DNA of 11,295 nt. It comes from Conidiobolus incongruus B7586 (lineage: Eukaryota; Entomophthoromycota; Entomophthoromycetes; Entomophthorales; Conidiobolaceae). A program made the position numbers and the translations under genes. Location of the stretch: contig JNEM01013406.1 of the NCBI GenBank assembly GCA_000697335.1, positions 1-11,295 of the forward strand, in the 5' to 3' direction. Positions 1 through 7,434 of the stretch are shown here, piece by piece. The notes below the pieces were generated by a model. It saw only the letters and a program-made list of their open reading frames with translations, was not told the DNA's origin and ran no database searches. Each line of letters begins with the position of its first letter. Within the stretch, counting starts at the first letter, position 1.

Positions 1-98
1 GAAAATTATATACTATAGTAGTTTATTATAAAAATTAATATTTATTTTTTAATAAAATATCTGTTTATTAGAATTTATAAATTAAATTATTTTAGCTA
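1..98 (-). mobile_element. Left piece of outer (older) mariner copy, split by a nested insertion
   Basis: This stretch aligns with about 590-689 of the full-length mariner copy beside it and with about 10475-10560 of the right-hand copy. All three share a block around GAATTTATAAA (71-81 here). The homology stops at 97-98 (TA), exactly where the inner copy begins, and resumes at 1413. It is therefore the 3' part of the same outer element, whose remaining 3' end lies left of the window. It is too short and decayed to show coding sequence. Confidence 0.72.
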
Positions 99-138
99 TT
101 ACTTTGTAATTTAAATAATGGGAATTTTTTGTAATTGA
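99..138. repeat. Left terminal inverted repeat of inner mariner
   Basis: From the TA at 97-98, this end reads TATTACT, then about 14 bases, then ATGGGAA. It matches the reverse complement of the right end over the first 28 bases with six mismatches, counting the TA. A T-rich stretch follows in both. The matching end of the right-hand copy starts at 9971 and shares the AATGG core. Confidence 0.75.
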
Positions 139-210
139 AAAAAATAGACATTTTAATATATAAAAAGTAAAAATTAATATATATTATAAAATTAATTATT
201 ACTTTTATTT

Positions 211-1225
211 CTAATAACTTTTTGCTATACTTTTAGCAAAGATCTAACACTTAAAAAATAGTTCTTTTTATTAAAGACTGAAATTTGATATTTTACAAAC
301 TAATTAAATTTTCTTGCAAAAATTTTTTTTCTTGTAAGCTGATTTTTTAATAACCTAAAACAATTATAATTACATAGGTTATAATCTAAAGAATATACTA
401 GATATGGTAGTTTTTTCCAGTTATTTTTAATTAAAAAGTTTTTTAAAATTTTAAATTTATATATTTTATAATTATTATGTAAAATAATAGGTTTTCTCAA
501 ATTATATTGAGAATACCAATTAGAAATAATTTTATTTAAAAAAAATATAAAGTTTAATATTAATTGATTTTCCTTTAAAAATTAAATAAAAATAGCATAT
601 ATTATTATAATTTATTACAACAATTAACATTCACTTATTAACAAAGTATTTATTTAAAAGAATTTATAAAGGGGGTTGATTTAACTTAATCTAACACTTT
701 AATTTATATTTTAATAGAGGATTATACAAAAAAAATCTAAGATTCATCAATTATAATAATTTACTGTAAAAGCTTTAATTTCTAGCTATACCTTATTAAG
801 TTTTGTTTAACAATAGCTACTCTAGCTTTTTTAAAGCTTTAGTTAAATTATAAGGTATCTATTTTATATTTTTATTAATTAATTTTAATTTAAACTTTAA
901 TGTATATAAAATACTTATGTAACTAATATTAAAGTGTCTTGATAATTCTTTAACTGAAATAAAAAAGTACTTTTTAATATGTTTTTTTATTTTATTAACA
1001 ATTAGATAAGTAACAGTTGAAATTAGTTTTCTAGATTTTAACAGGTTTTGGGTAGTTTCTCTCTTAGCTTTAAAGTAATTTACCTAGCAATAAATTGTTA
1101 ATTTAGATAATGTTTTATTACTAAAAGTTACTTGTAAATTTTGAATGATTTTAGAGGGTTTATAGTTAAGTTTTATTGATACTAAAATAAAAGACTTTTG
1201 ATGGTTATTATTTAGTTTAAGTATG
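211..1225 (-). pseudogene. Mariner (DD34D) transposase, decayed
   Basis: Mariner transposases cut and paste their own element by binding its inverted ends and cleaving with three acidic residues. Read on the minus strand from about 1225, a first HTH stretch (PSKIIQNLQVTF) leads to a second one (KELSRHFNISYISI, about 940-900). A catalytic-core remnant, IIIIDES, has its first Asp at 746-748. The last part is open from 500 to 300 and contains NWKKLPYLVYSLDYNLCNY, the counterpart of the mariner motif WxxLPHPPYSPDLxPCDY. The spacing between the second and third catalytic positions is exactly 34 residues, but both are now Asn (474-476 and 369-371), consistent with G-to-A changes. Several stops and at least one frameshift separate the pieces, so no functional enzyme is made. 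The 66-codon open stretch at 300-500 is part of this relic and not a gene of its own. Confidence 0.85.
788..858. repeat. Imperfect hairpin inside the mariner coding region
   Basis: ATACCTTAT (788-796) and ATAAGGTAT (850-858) are perfect 9-base inverted partners. A second inner pairing, TTTAAC with GTTAAA, lies between them. The outer mariner copy has a looser counterpart around 1506-1576. This could be chance in a transposase relic; no role is known. Confidence 0.35.
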
Positions 1226-1277
1226 ATTAAATTAAACAACTAATTTTAAAAATTATTTATTTAATCAAAAAAGTTAT

Positions 1278-1295
1278 TATATATATATATATATA
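1278..1295. repeat. (TA)9 microsatellite
   Basis: This is a perfect TA dinucleotide run in the untranslated 5' part of the inner mariner. The corresponding stretch of the outer copy (near 1980-2010) has no long TA run, so it probably expanded after the copies separated. Confidence 0.9.
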
Positions 1296-1370
1296 ATTTA
1301 AAACTATTTATTTTCCTATTTGTTTTGTATATATTTTTTTATTTGAAACTAATAATATATTTGAAAAATC

Positions 1371-1410
1371 AAAAATTAAAAAATTTCCCATTTCTTTAAT
1401 TCTATAGTAA
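1371..1410. repeat. Right terminal inverted repeat of inner mariner
   Basis: This is the reverse-complement partner of 99-138. The TTCCCAT core is at about 1385-1391 and AGTAATA at 1406-1412, including the TA duplication. It is the 5' end of the element, since the transposase reads on the minus strand. The same core recurs at about 2099-2106 in the outer copy. Confidence 0.72.
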
Positions 1411-1412
1411 TA

Positions 1413-2118
1413 AATCTAATATTTTTTGTTTTTAATTAAAAAATTATATAAAAGAATTTAAGTTAAATTATTTATAAAAATCCAATATAAAAATCTTTTC
1501 CTTAATTATCTCTTGATTAGTTTTATTTAATTATAGGTATTTTAATTTATTAAACTTTTAATAAATAAAAGATAATCATTTTAAATATTTATTAATCAAA
1601 TTAAAGTTAATTTTAATATATATAATATACCTATATTATTAATATTAAATTACTTTGTTAATTCAATAATTAAAATAAAAAAATATCTTATAATATATAT
1701 ATATTCATTATATCAATAAAAAAAGTAATAATAGATATTAATTTTTAAATTTTAGTAAATATTAAATAATATCCCTTTTAGCCTTAAAATAAAAAATTTA
1801 ATAATAAATCTTAATTTTTAATCAAAAATTAACTTTATAAACTAATATAAAACTTTAATAATTTTAAAAGGATTATGATTGAGTTTTACTAATACTAAAA
1901 TAAAAGACTTTTATAATTATTATTTATTATAAATATAATTAAATATTTTCATAAATTCTTAAATAGAAATATTTAAATATAAATATAATTATAAATGAAA
2001 ATATATAATTTAAAAAGATTAATTTTCTGATATATTTTTGTTTATAATTTATTTTTCAAAATAACAATATATGTGAAAAGTTAAAATCTAAATGTTATTC
2101 CATTTCTTTCTAAGTTAA
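1413..2118 (-). mobile_element. Right piece of outer mariner copy (transposase N-terminal half and 5' end)
   Basis: This piece is collinear with 690-1410 of the inner copy. Shared blocks include ATACTAAAATAAAAGACTTTT (about 1899-1919 against 1178-1198), the leader near 1990-2100, and the terminal CCATTTCTTT core near 2100. It ends at about 2118 next to TA (2119-2120). Together with 1-98 it forms one older element interrupted at a TA. It is more AT-rich than the inner copy, and its HTH-coding region has lost any long open frame, which fits greater age. Confidence 0.78.
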
Positions 2119-3027
2119 TATTAACAAATAAAATATAGATGATTTGTTGTATTTAAAAAGCTATGGTAATTAATTTTCATAATTCTTTTTGCAACCAATC
2201 AAAGTCACAAAATTGTCTTGATCATTTTTCACTTTAATAAATCATTTAACAACTGTTAAATTTTTAATTTCACAGTAAAATAATAGTATTTTAATTAATA
2301 TGATTAATTTTAAAATTTGTTATATGGACTTTAAATTGAATTTTACTGATATTCAATTTCAGTACAGAGTTAATTCGATATTAGCCGAATCTATAAGGGT
2401 ATTTTTCTTCTGAATTATTCGGATATTACGGGTAAATTAAACATCAAATAAGCATTTTTTCTTAAAATTTGAAGTATCAACATCAATGATTAAAGATAAA
2501 GTTTTCAAAGCACACATTGACTCTAATCGATAAGAATTGAAACCAGTTGAAAATATTAATACTTGTTAGATTCGCAAAGTTTCACTTTATTAATGACAGT
2601 CACGCTGTCTTACTATAATTTAATTGATAATTTCCATTATTTTTAATTAACAAACCCTGAAGATATTATATGATTAAAGAGTAAGTTATTGCCAAAATAA
2701 ACTTATTTAAGTTGAAATAACAAAATCAACCAATGATAATGGTATATTATACAAAACATATTACAATACCTATAACTACAAACTTATTTAAATATTAGTC
2801 AATTGATAAAAAATGAAAAAAAATATTACAGTAATTTGATCTAAATTATGCACTCAAAAATGATTTTATATTAAATTTTAGATATTAATTCGAGTTTAAT
2901 ACATCAGTTAATAATTTGCATTCAAATATATATATTTTCTGAATTTGAAATGGTATCATCAGATTTATTTTGAATTGTATCATAAAAGTATGTCATTCGT
3001 AAACATACTCAAATCATACATCTCAAA
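2119..3027. other. AT-rich spacer, no gene recognised
   Basis: I see no open frame of useful length on either strand. Composition is slightly less extreme at 2340-2620 (for example AATTCGATATTAGCCGAA near 2372), but no motif or known repeat could be assigned. CACTCAAAAAT at 2851-2861 recurs at 4848-4858 upstream of unit B. That suggests some leader sequence was duplicated with units A and B. Confidence 0.5.
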
Positions 3028-3453
3028 AGCCAACCTTATAAAAGTAAAAATCTATAGTTAGCTAATCCCGAAAGAGCCAGGATTTTAAAAATTTTATTAG
3101 AACATTCCAAAGATAGAGTAGTATCACTCTCAACCCTAGACTGAGTAGCGTGTCGTTACAACCTCCACTTCTCGACAATTCTCAAGATCTGGAACTTGGG
3201 CTCAGAATTCCTTCAGGATGGAGGAAAATTGCTCTCAATTGATTTGAATTGTATCCTTGCAACAATCGGAATTAGAAATTGGATCCCAACATTAAGTTTA
3301 ATCGATAATGCACCAATTGATGGGCGCAAGTCGATTAAGGACCCTGCAAAATAGTTGAATTTGCCAACTGCTACAATATTCAATGATAGAACGGAGTGGG
3401 AAATTGTTAGAGAGGATGGATGGATATTATCAGTTGGAGAGACAGTGAATTAG
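3028..3453 (+). pseudogene. HTH unit A: decayed mariner-like N-terminal DNA-binding gene
   Basis: One frame runs through the whole stretch with recognisable family motifs. It begins KSKNL, then ANPERARILKILLEHSKD, the first HTH tail YNLHFSTILKIW, a linker, and the second HTH (SLIDNAPIDGRKSIKD, then LPTATIF, then TEWEIVREDGW). It aligns end to end with unit B, and the second-HTH DNA is clearly similar (both contain GCACCAATTGA). The frame is broken by stops at 3055 (TAG), 3142 (TGA) and 3352 (TAG), with no frameshift needed, so this looks like decay by substitution. The original start is uncertain: an in-frame ATG at 2950 is followed by stops. No catalytic transposase domain follows. It is the closest relative of unit B here. 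Confidence 0.72.
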
Positions 3454-3964
3454 ATGAAGATCTTGACAATTCAAAAATATACAGAAAAATTGAATAATTT
3501 ATATATGATTATCACAATATTCAAGATATTATTTAAGGAATTTTTCAATGTATTTCAATATTATAATTCAGTAATATTATTGTTCATAATATAATTTACT
3601 TAATGAAAGCAATTCAATAAATCACTTATTCTTACAGTTAAAATAGAATTTCAAATCCTAATAAATCTTAAAACAGAGTTTATAATCGAATAAATAATTC
3701 AACTATTTTATTACAAAACTTACTAACTAATAAGGATGTTAGTAATAAATACTAATAATTTTTTTCTTATTTTGTTTATTTATAATAAAAGAATATAATA
3801 GTTAATCAATAGATAATAAATAACTTATGGAATAATACTTTAAAGGTTCTCATAATTAATTTGGATTGATTTTAAGGTTTATAAAATCAAATGAATTAAT
3901 TGAAAATATTTATTTTATTAAAACAATTATTCAATTTCAATGTCCTCAATATTATTTATTAATT
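3454..3964. other. AT-rich spacer between units A and C
   Basis: About 510 bases with many short stops in all frames. A frame open upstream of unit C from 3866 starts at a TTG and has the composition of the spacer, so I do not treat it as coding. No repeat or promoter can be supported. Confidence 0.5.
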
Positions 3965-4225
3965 ATGGACAGTCCCTCCTATCTCAATCTCTCTCTACAA
4001 AGTCCTATCCAAAATAAATCTATAACTCGCCAAAATTCCAATCTAACAAATTCCGAACTTCGCCAGATATTCCGACTCCTTGTTCAATTCATCTCCGAAT
4101 TCAAAGTCAATCGCGATATTAAATAACAATTCATATTTTCATACAATTTTCACACTTCCGCAATCTGTGACATTTGGTTCAAAAGTGAGAAAATGCCTTT
4201 TGGATGGAGAAGCTTTCAAAAATGA
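3965..4225 (+). pseudogene. HTH unit C: truncated copy with only the first HTH
   Basis: An ATG at 3965 opens a 53-residue frame (to 4126) with a polar, Ser/Asn-rich leader. NLTNSELRQIFRLLVQF follows, matching NLTNTQRQHIYEILLE of unit D. After the TAA at 4124 the same frame continues to about 4225 with QFIFSYNFHTSAICDIW, which aligns to the recognition-helix part of the first HTH in A, B and D. It ends without the linker and second HTH. The unit is therefore both interrupted and 3'-truncated. A short product of 53 residues would hold only the first helices and probably would not bind DNA. GC is higher than in the flanks between about 3965 and 4120. It is the most divergent of the four units. 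Confidence 0.62.
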
Positions 4226-4910
4226 TTTTTGCGAAATATGATTGCATATAAATTATATTGTTCAGTATTTCCTTTATCGAATTATATATATTTTAATTAC
4301 TGAAATATTTAATAATTAATCATAATATAATAATAAGTTTGAAAAAATTTCTTTAAACTTTTTTTGTTAAATAATTTATATAGAAATATATAGATAATAT
4401 TAATTAATTATATATCCATTTTATTTAAATTCGTTCAATAACAAAAATAAATTAATAAATTAAAATAATATTTTAATAAATTAAAAAATTAAATTTATAA
4501 ATTACATCATTTTATTAACTAATAAAAGTGTTATTTTTCAGTTTGTTTCATTTTTTTGAGTTTTTTTTAAAAATATAAAATCTATTAGTGATAAGATGAT
4601 CAATATTATGGATAATATATTACATTATAATAAATATATTACAATTGCTGTTAAATTTATTTCTTTTTATTATCAAAGTATTTTAAATATTGTTGATACA
4701 ATATCAATATCATATTTTATATAATAATTATATTTGGTCTTGACACCTCAAAAATCTAATTTAATATTTAGAAATTATCACCCAATAATAAAATTAATTA
4801 ATTTTCAAAAGATGTAATTTACCGAAATTTGAATTATTGATTCAATTCACTCAAAAATTAATACTTGTTATTTTTTATTTTATTTATTTTACTAATGATA
4901 TATTATCCAT
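4226..4910. other. AT-rich spacer between units C and B
   Basis: No gene or structured RNA is visible. Near its end, ACCGAAATTTGAATT (4821-4835) resembles the arm of the inverted repeat upstream of unit D. CACTCAAAAAT (4848-4858) is shared with the region upstream of unit A. Both could be leader or promoter remnants of the gene family, but they are short for such AT-rich DNA. Confidence 0.45.
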
Positions 4911-5384
4911 ATGACTAACTTAAATCCAAATCCCAGGATCCGAACTAATAATAAATCTTCAAACCATTCTAACATGCTTTTCGAACGCGAAAATCGCTAT
5001 CTATCCACAGCAGAGCGTCGTCGTATATTCGAACTATTGAACGAATTCTGTATTCACAATGAAGTACCCGTACACATTATAAAGCGACTAGCATTCCTAT
5101 ATAGTGTACACTATACCACAATCTGAAAGATTTGGATGATGGAACGTAATCACGTGATGAATGGCGGAGAATTACCTACTATGAATTCGAGATCACACCC
5201 TTGCGACAGTAGGAGGAAAGAATTAGCGCCTAACTTGAAGTTGATAGATCGTGCACCAATTGAGGACAGGAGGACGATTAAAGATCTTGCAAAATTGTTG
5301 GGATTATCAACTGCTACCATTACAAATTATAAGGAGGAGTGGGGGATTGTTAAGAGGGATGGGCATTATCATTTGGATAAATAA
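4911..5384 (+). pseudogene. HTH unit B: two-HTH DNA-binding gene with a single in-frame TGA
   Basis: The ATG at 4911 begins a frame of 157 codons that would match unit D in size and layout. A polar leader (1-30) is followed by the first HTH (about 31-75: LSTAERRRIFELLNEF, LAFLYSVHYTTI, KIW), a basic linker, and the second HTH (about 106-145: LIDRAPIEDRRTIKDLAKLL, then STATITNYKEEW). The only defect is a TGA at 5124-5126, inside the recognition helix just before the conserved Ile-Trp. Units D and A have Ser and Leu at that position. Translation would give a 71-residue product; a second ATG at 5136 could give an 82-residue protein holding the linker and second HTH. Either the gene died recently, or the two halves or a read-through product are used. 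GC is well above the flanks. No catalytic domain follows. Confidence 0.68.
5100..5115. repeat. Perfect 16-bp palindrome inside unit B
   Basis: TATAGTGTACACTATA equals its own reverse complement. It lies in the codons for the first HTH, nine bases before the in-frame TGA. A second short palindrome, ATCACGTGAT, follows at 5149-5158. Units A and D do not have these sequences, so a conserved operator role is unlikely. Confidence 0.8.
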
Positions 5385-6836
5385 TAGGTAATAGTTGATT
5401 ATTGTGCATATTAGTGTAATAATTTATGATAAGATAATTACTGTTTTGTGACCTTTATTAAGGTTACAATATATAAAAATATATTTAACCAATTTTATTG
5501 ATATTTAAAAGTAATATTTTAAATTATATTAATAATATCAAAATTAAAATTTTTAACAAATTAATAATGAAACTATTTAAATTATTATGAATTTTACTCT
5601 TATTAATTAATTATTGACTATTATTTTATTAAAATATTATAACTCATAATTTTAAATATAGTATAATTAAGAGATCTATTAATCAAAACTCTGATTAAAT
5701 ATTTTTCTAATTGAAATTTTTATCAATTTTAATTTTTTTTACAAATTATAATATAATTTCTTATATAAGTATTATATATAATTTGACAAAAAACATTGAT
5801 TAATAATTTCTAATGTTATTTTAAAAAAATTTAATTTCAGCTATTTTTAGCTTTAGTATAATTTATGTTAATAACTAAGATAAATATATATTACTTTGAC
5901 ATTATCAATATATAATATTGATTTGTTTATAATAATATTTAAATGCTAATAAAAATAAATGGATAATCTAACTTAGTAAATAACAGTAATATTAATAATT
6001 TTAGTGGAATGTTTAAATTAATATTATAAAATGAAATAGCAAATAGGCATATACATTTATATCAAATAATATTCAATGATATATTACAATTTAATACACA
6101 TTCGTAATTATATAATGATGATATCATAATTATTTGGAAACTATTAAAAAATTTTATAGTTAACAAATTATTCATTTAAAGATCACCACCAATAATATAT
6201 TAATGATGAAGCTATTGTTGGATTTCTTTTTCATTGCATTGAATGATGTTTTATCAGTTTTATTTGAATTAAAATTCATTTAAAATGATTTGGTAATAAA
6301 GAATATTATTTTAAAATAATTAAAAATTGTTATAATTATATAATTAATAGATAGTTATAAATATTAAACAAAATCTCAAATATTCAAATTCTAACATTAT
6401 ATATATATTGAATAATTTTATCATCTAATTTATCTATCTATACATTTGAGAATAGTTTAATTATTATGATTTGTCGCATTCAATTACTAAATATTCAATT
6501 TAAATATAATACATAAAATTGGATCTGTAGTTTAATGTGGCTATAACAAAATAAAATATTGATATATTAAATATAATTATATTGTATTAAAATTATTAAA
6601 ATAAAATCTTTATAAACAGTTATAGATTTTAATTAAAATATTTTTTATAATCAATAAAAGAAATAATATTATTAATTTAATAATTAAATATAATATTAAT
6701 ATAATGACTATTATAATTTTACTAATACTTTGATAATAATAACAATAGGACTAAATAAATGCTAAGGAACCAATCAATTAATTAATTCATCCATCATATA
6801 TTGATAATAATATTTGATTAATTTAGAAAAACAGTC
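5385..6836. other. Long AT-rich spacer between units B and D
   Basis: About 1.45 kb with no open frame worth calling and no clear match to the mariner or LTR copies in the window. Many short TA-rich tracts occur, with no tandem array. If a fifth HTH unit was once here, nothing recognisable is left. Confidence 0.5.
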
Positions 6837-6873
6837 ACCAAATTTCAAACAAAAAATTAAGTTCAAATTTGGT
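6837..6873. promoter_or_regulatory. Inverted repeat upstream of unit D, possible operator
   Basis: ACCAAATTT (6837-6845) and AAATTTGGT (6865-6873) are perfect inverted partners separated by 19 bases, ending about 100 bases before the ATG of unit D. A similar arm, ACCGAAATTTGAA, lies about 80 bases upstream of unit B. A two-HTH protein could bind such a site, but regulation is only inferred. The AAATTT core is cheap in AT-rich DNA. Confidence 0.3.
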
Positions 6874-6926
6874 TGAAAATTAATGGTTGATAGTGTTATA
6901 TTAATTTAATATAAATTTGTCGAATG

Positions 6927-6936
6927 TATATATAAA
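6927..6936 (+). promoter_or_regulatory. Possible TATA box of unit D
   Basis: TATATATAAA lies 37 bases upstream of the ATG at 6973. The position suits a TATA element with a short leader. Similar strings are common in this sequence, so support is weak. Confidence 0.25.
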
Positions 6937-6972
6937 TTGATCGATGTAATCATTTTGACCATTTTGTTCAAA

Positions 6973-7434
6973 ATGCTCGGTAATATCACAAAGAAGCCCA
7001 ATGTTCAGTTCACTAAACCTAAAGTCAGAAAACCCAATTTAACAAATACTCAGCGTCAGCATATTTATGAAATACTGCTGGAGGGCAGTGTAAAGGGTAA
7101 GCTGCCTCACGGAATCCTGAGCAGGGTTGGGAGACAGTTTGGCGTGGCATCCTTGACCGTGAGTCGGATTTGGAGACAAGGCCGCCAATCTCTCGCTAAT
7201 GGAGCGAAGTGTGCGAATGTGCGATCTCAGATTCCCTTAAAGTCGGGTAGAAAGAAAACACCGATTGATTTGCGCATGATCGAAAGTATTCCAACGGAAT
7301 ATAGGACTTCGTTCAAAGCACTATCAATGCATACTAAAATACCTAAATCTACTCTATTCGATGCCCTCAAGGGGAATTTGGTCAAACAGGGCAATTTCTA
7401 CCAAGTCAAAACCAATTCAGAGGGAAGTAATTAA
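6973..7434 (+). CDS. HTH unit D: intact stand-alone two-HTH DNA-binding protein, mariner-transposase-derived
   Basis: The protein is 153 residues and basic. Residues 1-22 are a Lys-rich leader. Residues 23-70 form the first HTH (LTNTQRQHIYEILLEGSVKG, then VGRQFGVASLTVSRIW). Residues 71-97 are a basic linker with SGRKK, and 98-137 form the second HTH (LRMIESIPTEYRTSFKALS, then IPKSTLFDALKG). This order, including the phrase between Gly-Lys-Leu and Arg-Ile-Trp, matches the N-terminal DNA-binding half of plant/oomycete mariner-like transposases. In those, a DDE catalytic half of about 250 residues normally follows. Here the frame ends at a TAA and AT-rich DNA follows with no catalytic remnant. 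I start at the ATG at 6973; the frame opens 12 codons earlier, but only with a TTG. Local GC near 45-55% contrasts with flanks far below. It is the only undamaged member of the cluster, which hints at selection or recent arrival. Likely roles are a domesticated DNA binder or a truncated transposase that competes for transposon ends. There is no signal peptide or membrane segment. Confidence 0.75.
   Translation: MLGNITKKPNVQFTKPKVRKPNLTNTQRQHIYEILLEGSVKGKLPHGILSRVGRQFGVASLTVSRIWRQGRQSLANGAKCANVRSQIPLKSGRKKTPIDLRMIESIPTEYRTSFKALSMHTKIPKSTLFDALKGNLVKQGNFYQVKTNSEGSN

Larger units (their letters stand above)
99..1410 (-). mobile_element. Full-length degenerate mariner-family DNA transposon (inner, nested copy)
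   Basis: The element is 1312 bp, the usual size of a mariner. It is bounded by imperfect inverted ends and flanked by TA at 97-98 and 1411-1412, the target duplication expected for Tc1/mariner elements. The minus strand carries a decayed transposase with N-terminal HTH motifs and a DD34D-spaced C-terminal catalytic region. It interrupts an older copy of the same family: removing 99-1412 rejoins 1-98 to 1413 onward in register with this copy's own sequence at about 680-700. Two other copies of the family lie in the window. It is non-autonomous now, because the transposase is broken. Confidence 0.87.

Noticed and set aside
300-500. 66-codon minus-strand open frame as an independent gene
   Set aside because: It is the C-terminal fragment of the decayed mariner transposase and starts at a TTG.
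3866-3964. Upstream extension of unit C by 33 codons
   Set aside because: It begins with TTG, not ATG, and has the composition of the spacer; the family motifs begin only after the ATG at 3965.
3055-5126. Alternative genetic code (TGA, TAG or TAA read as an amino acid) explaining the stops in units A, B and C
   Set aside because: The stops align with different residues in the other units (Ser/Leu, Arg, Leu, Lys/Asp) and all three stop types occur, so no single reassignment fits. Unit D uses TAA as a normal end.
6937-6972. Twelve-codon upstream extension of unit D
   Set aside because: The first codon is TTG. The first ATG in frame is at 6973, and the extension overlaps the end of a TATA-like stretch.
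211-7434. HTH units A-D as fragments of the same mariner family found at both window edges
   Set aside because: The N-terminal motifs differ (GKLPHGILSRVGRQF type against PSKIIQNLQVTF type) and no edge-type inverted ends surround the units.
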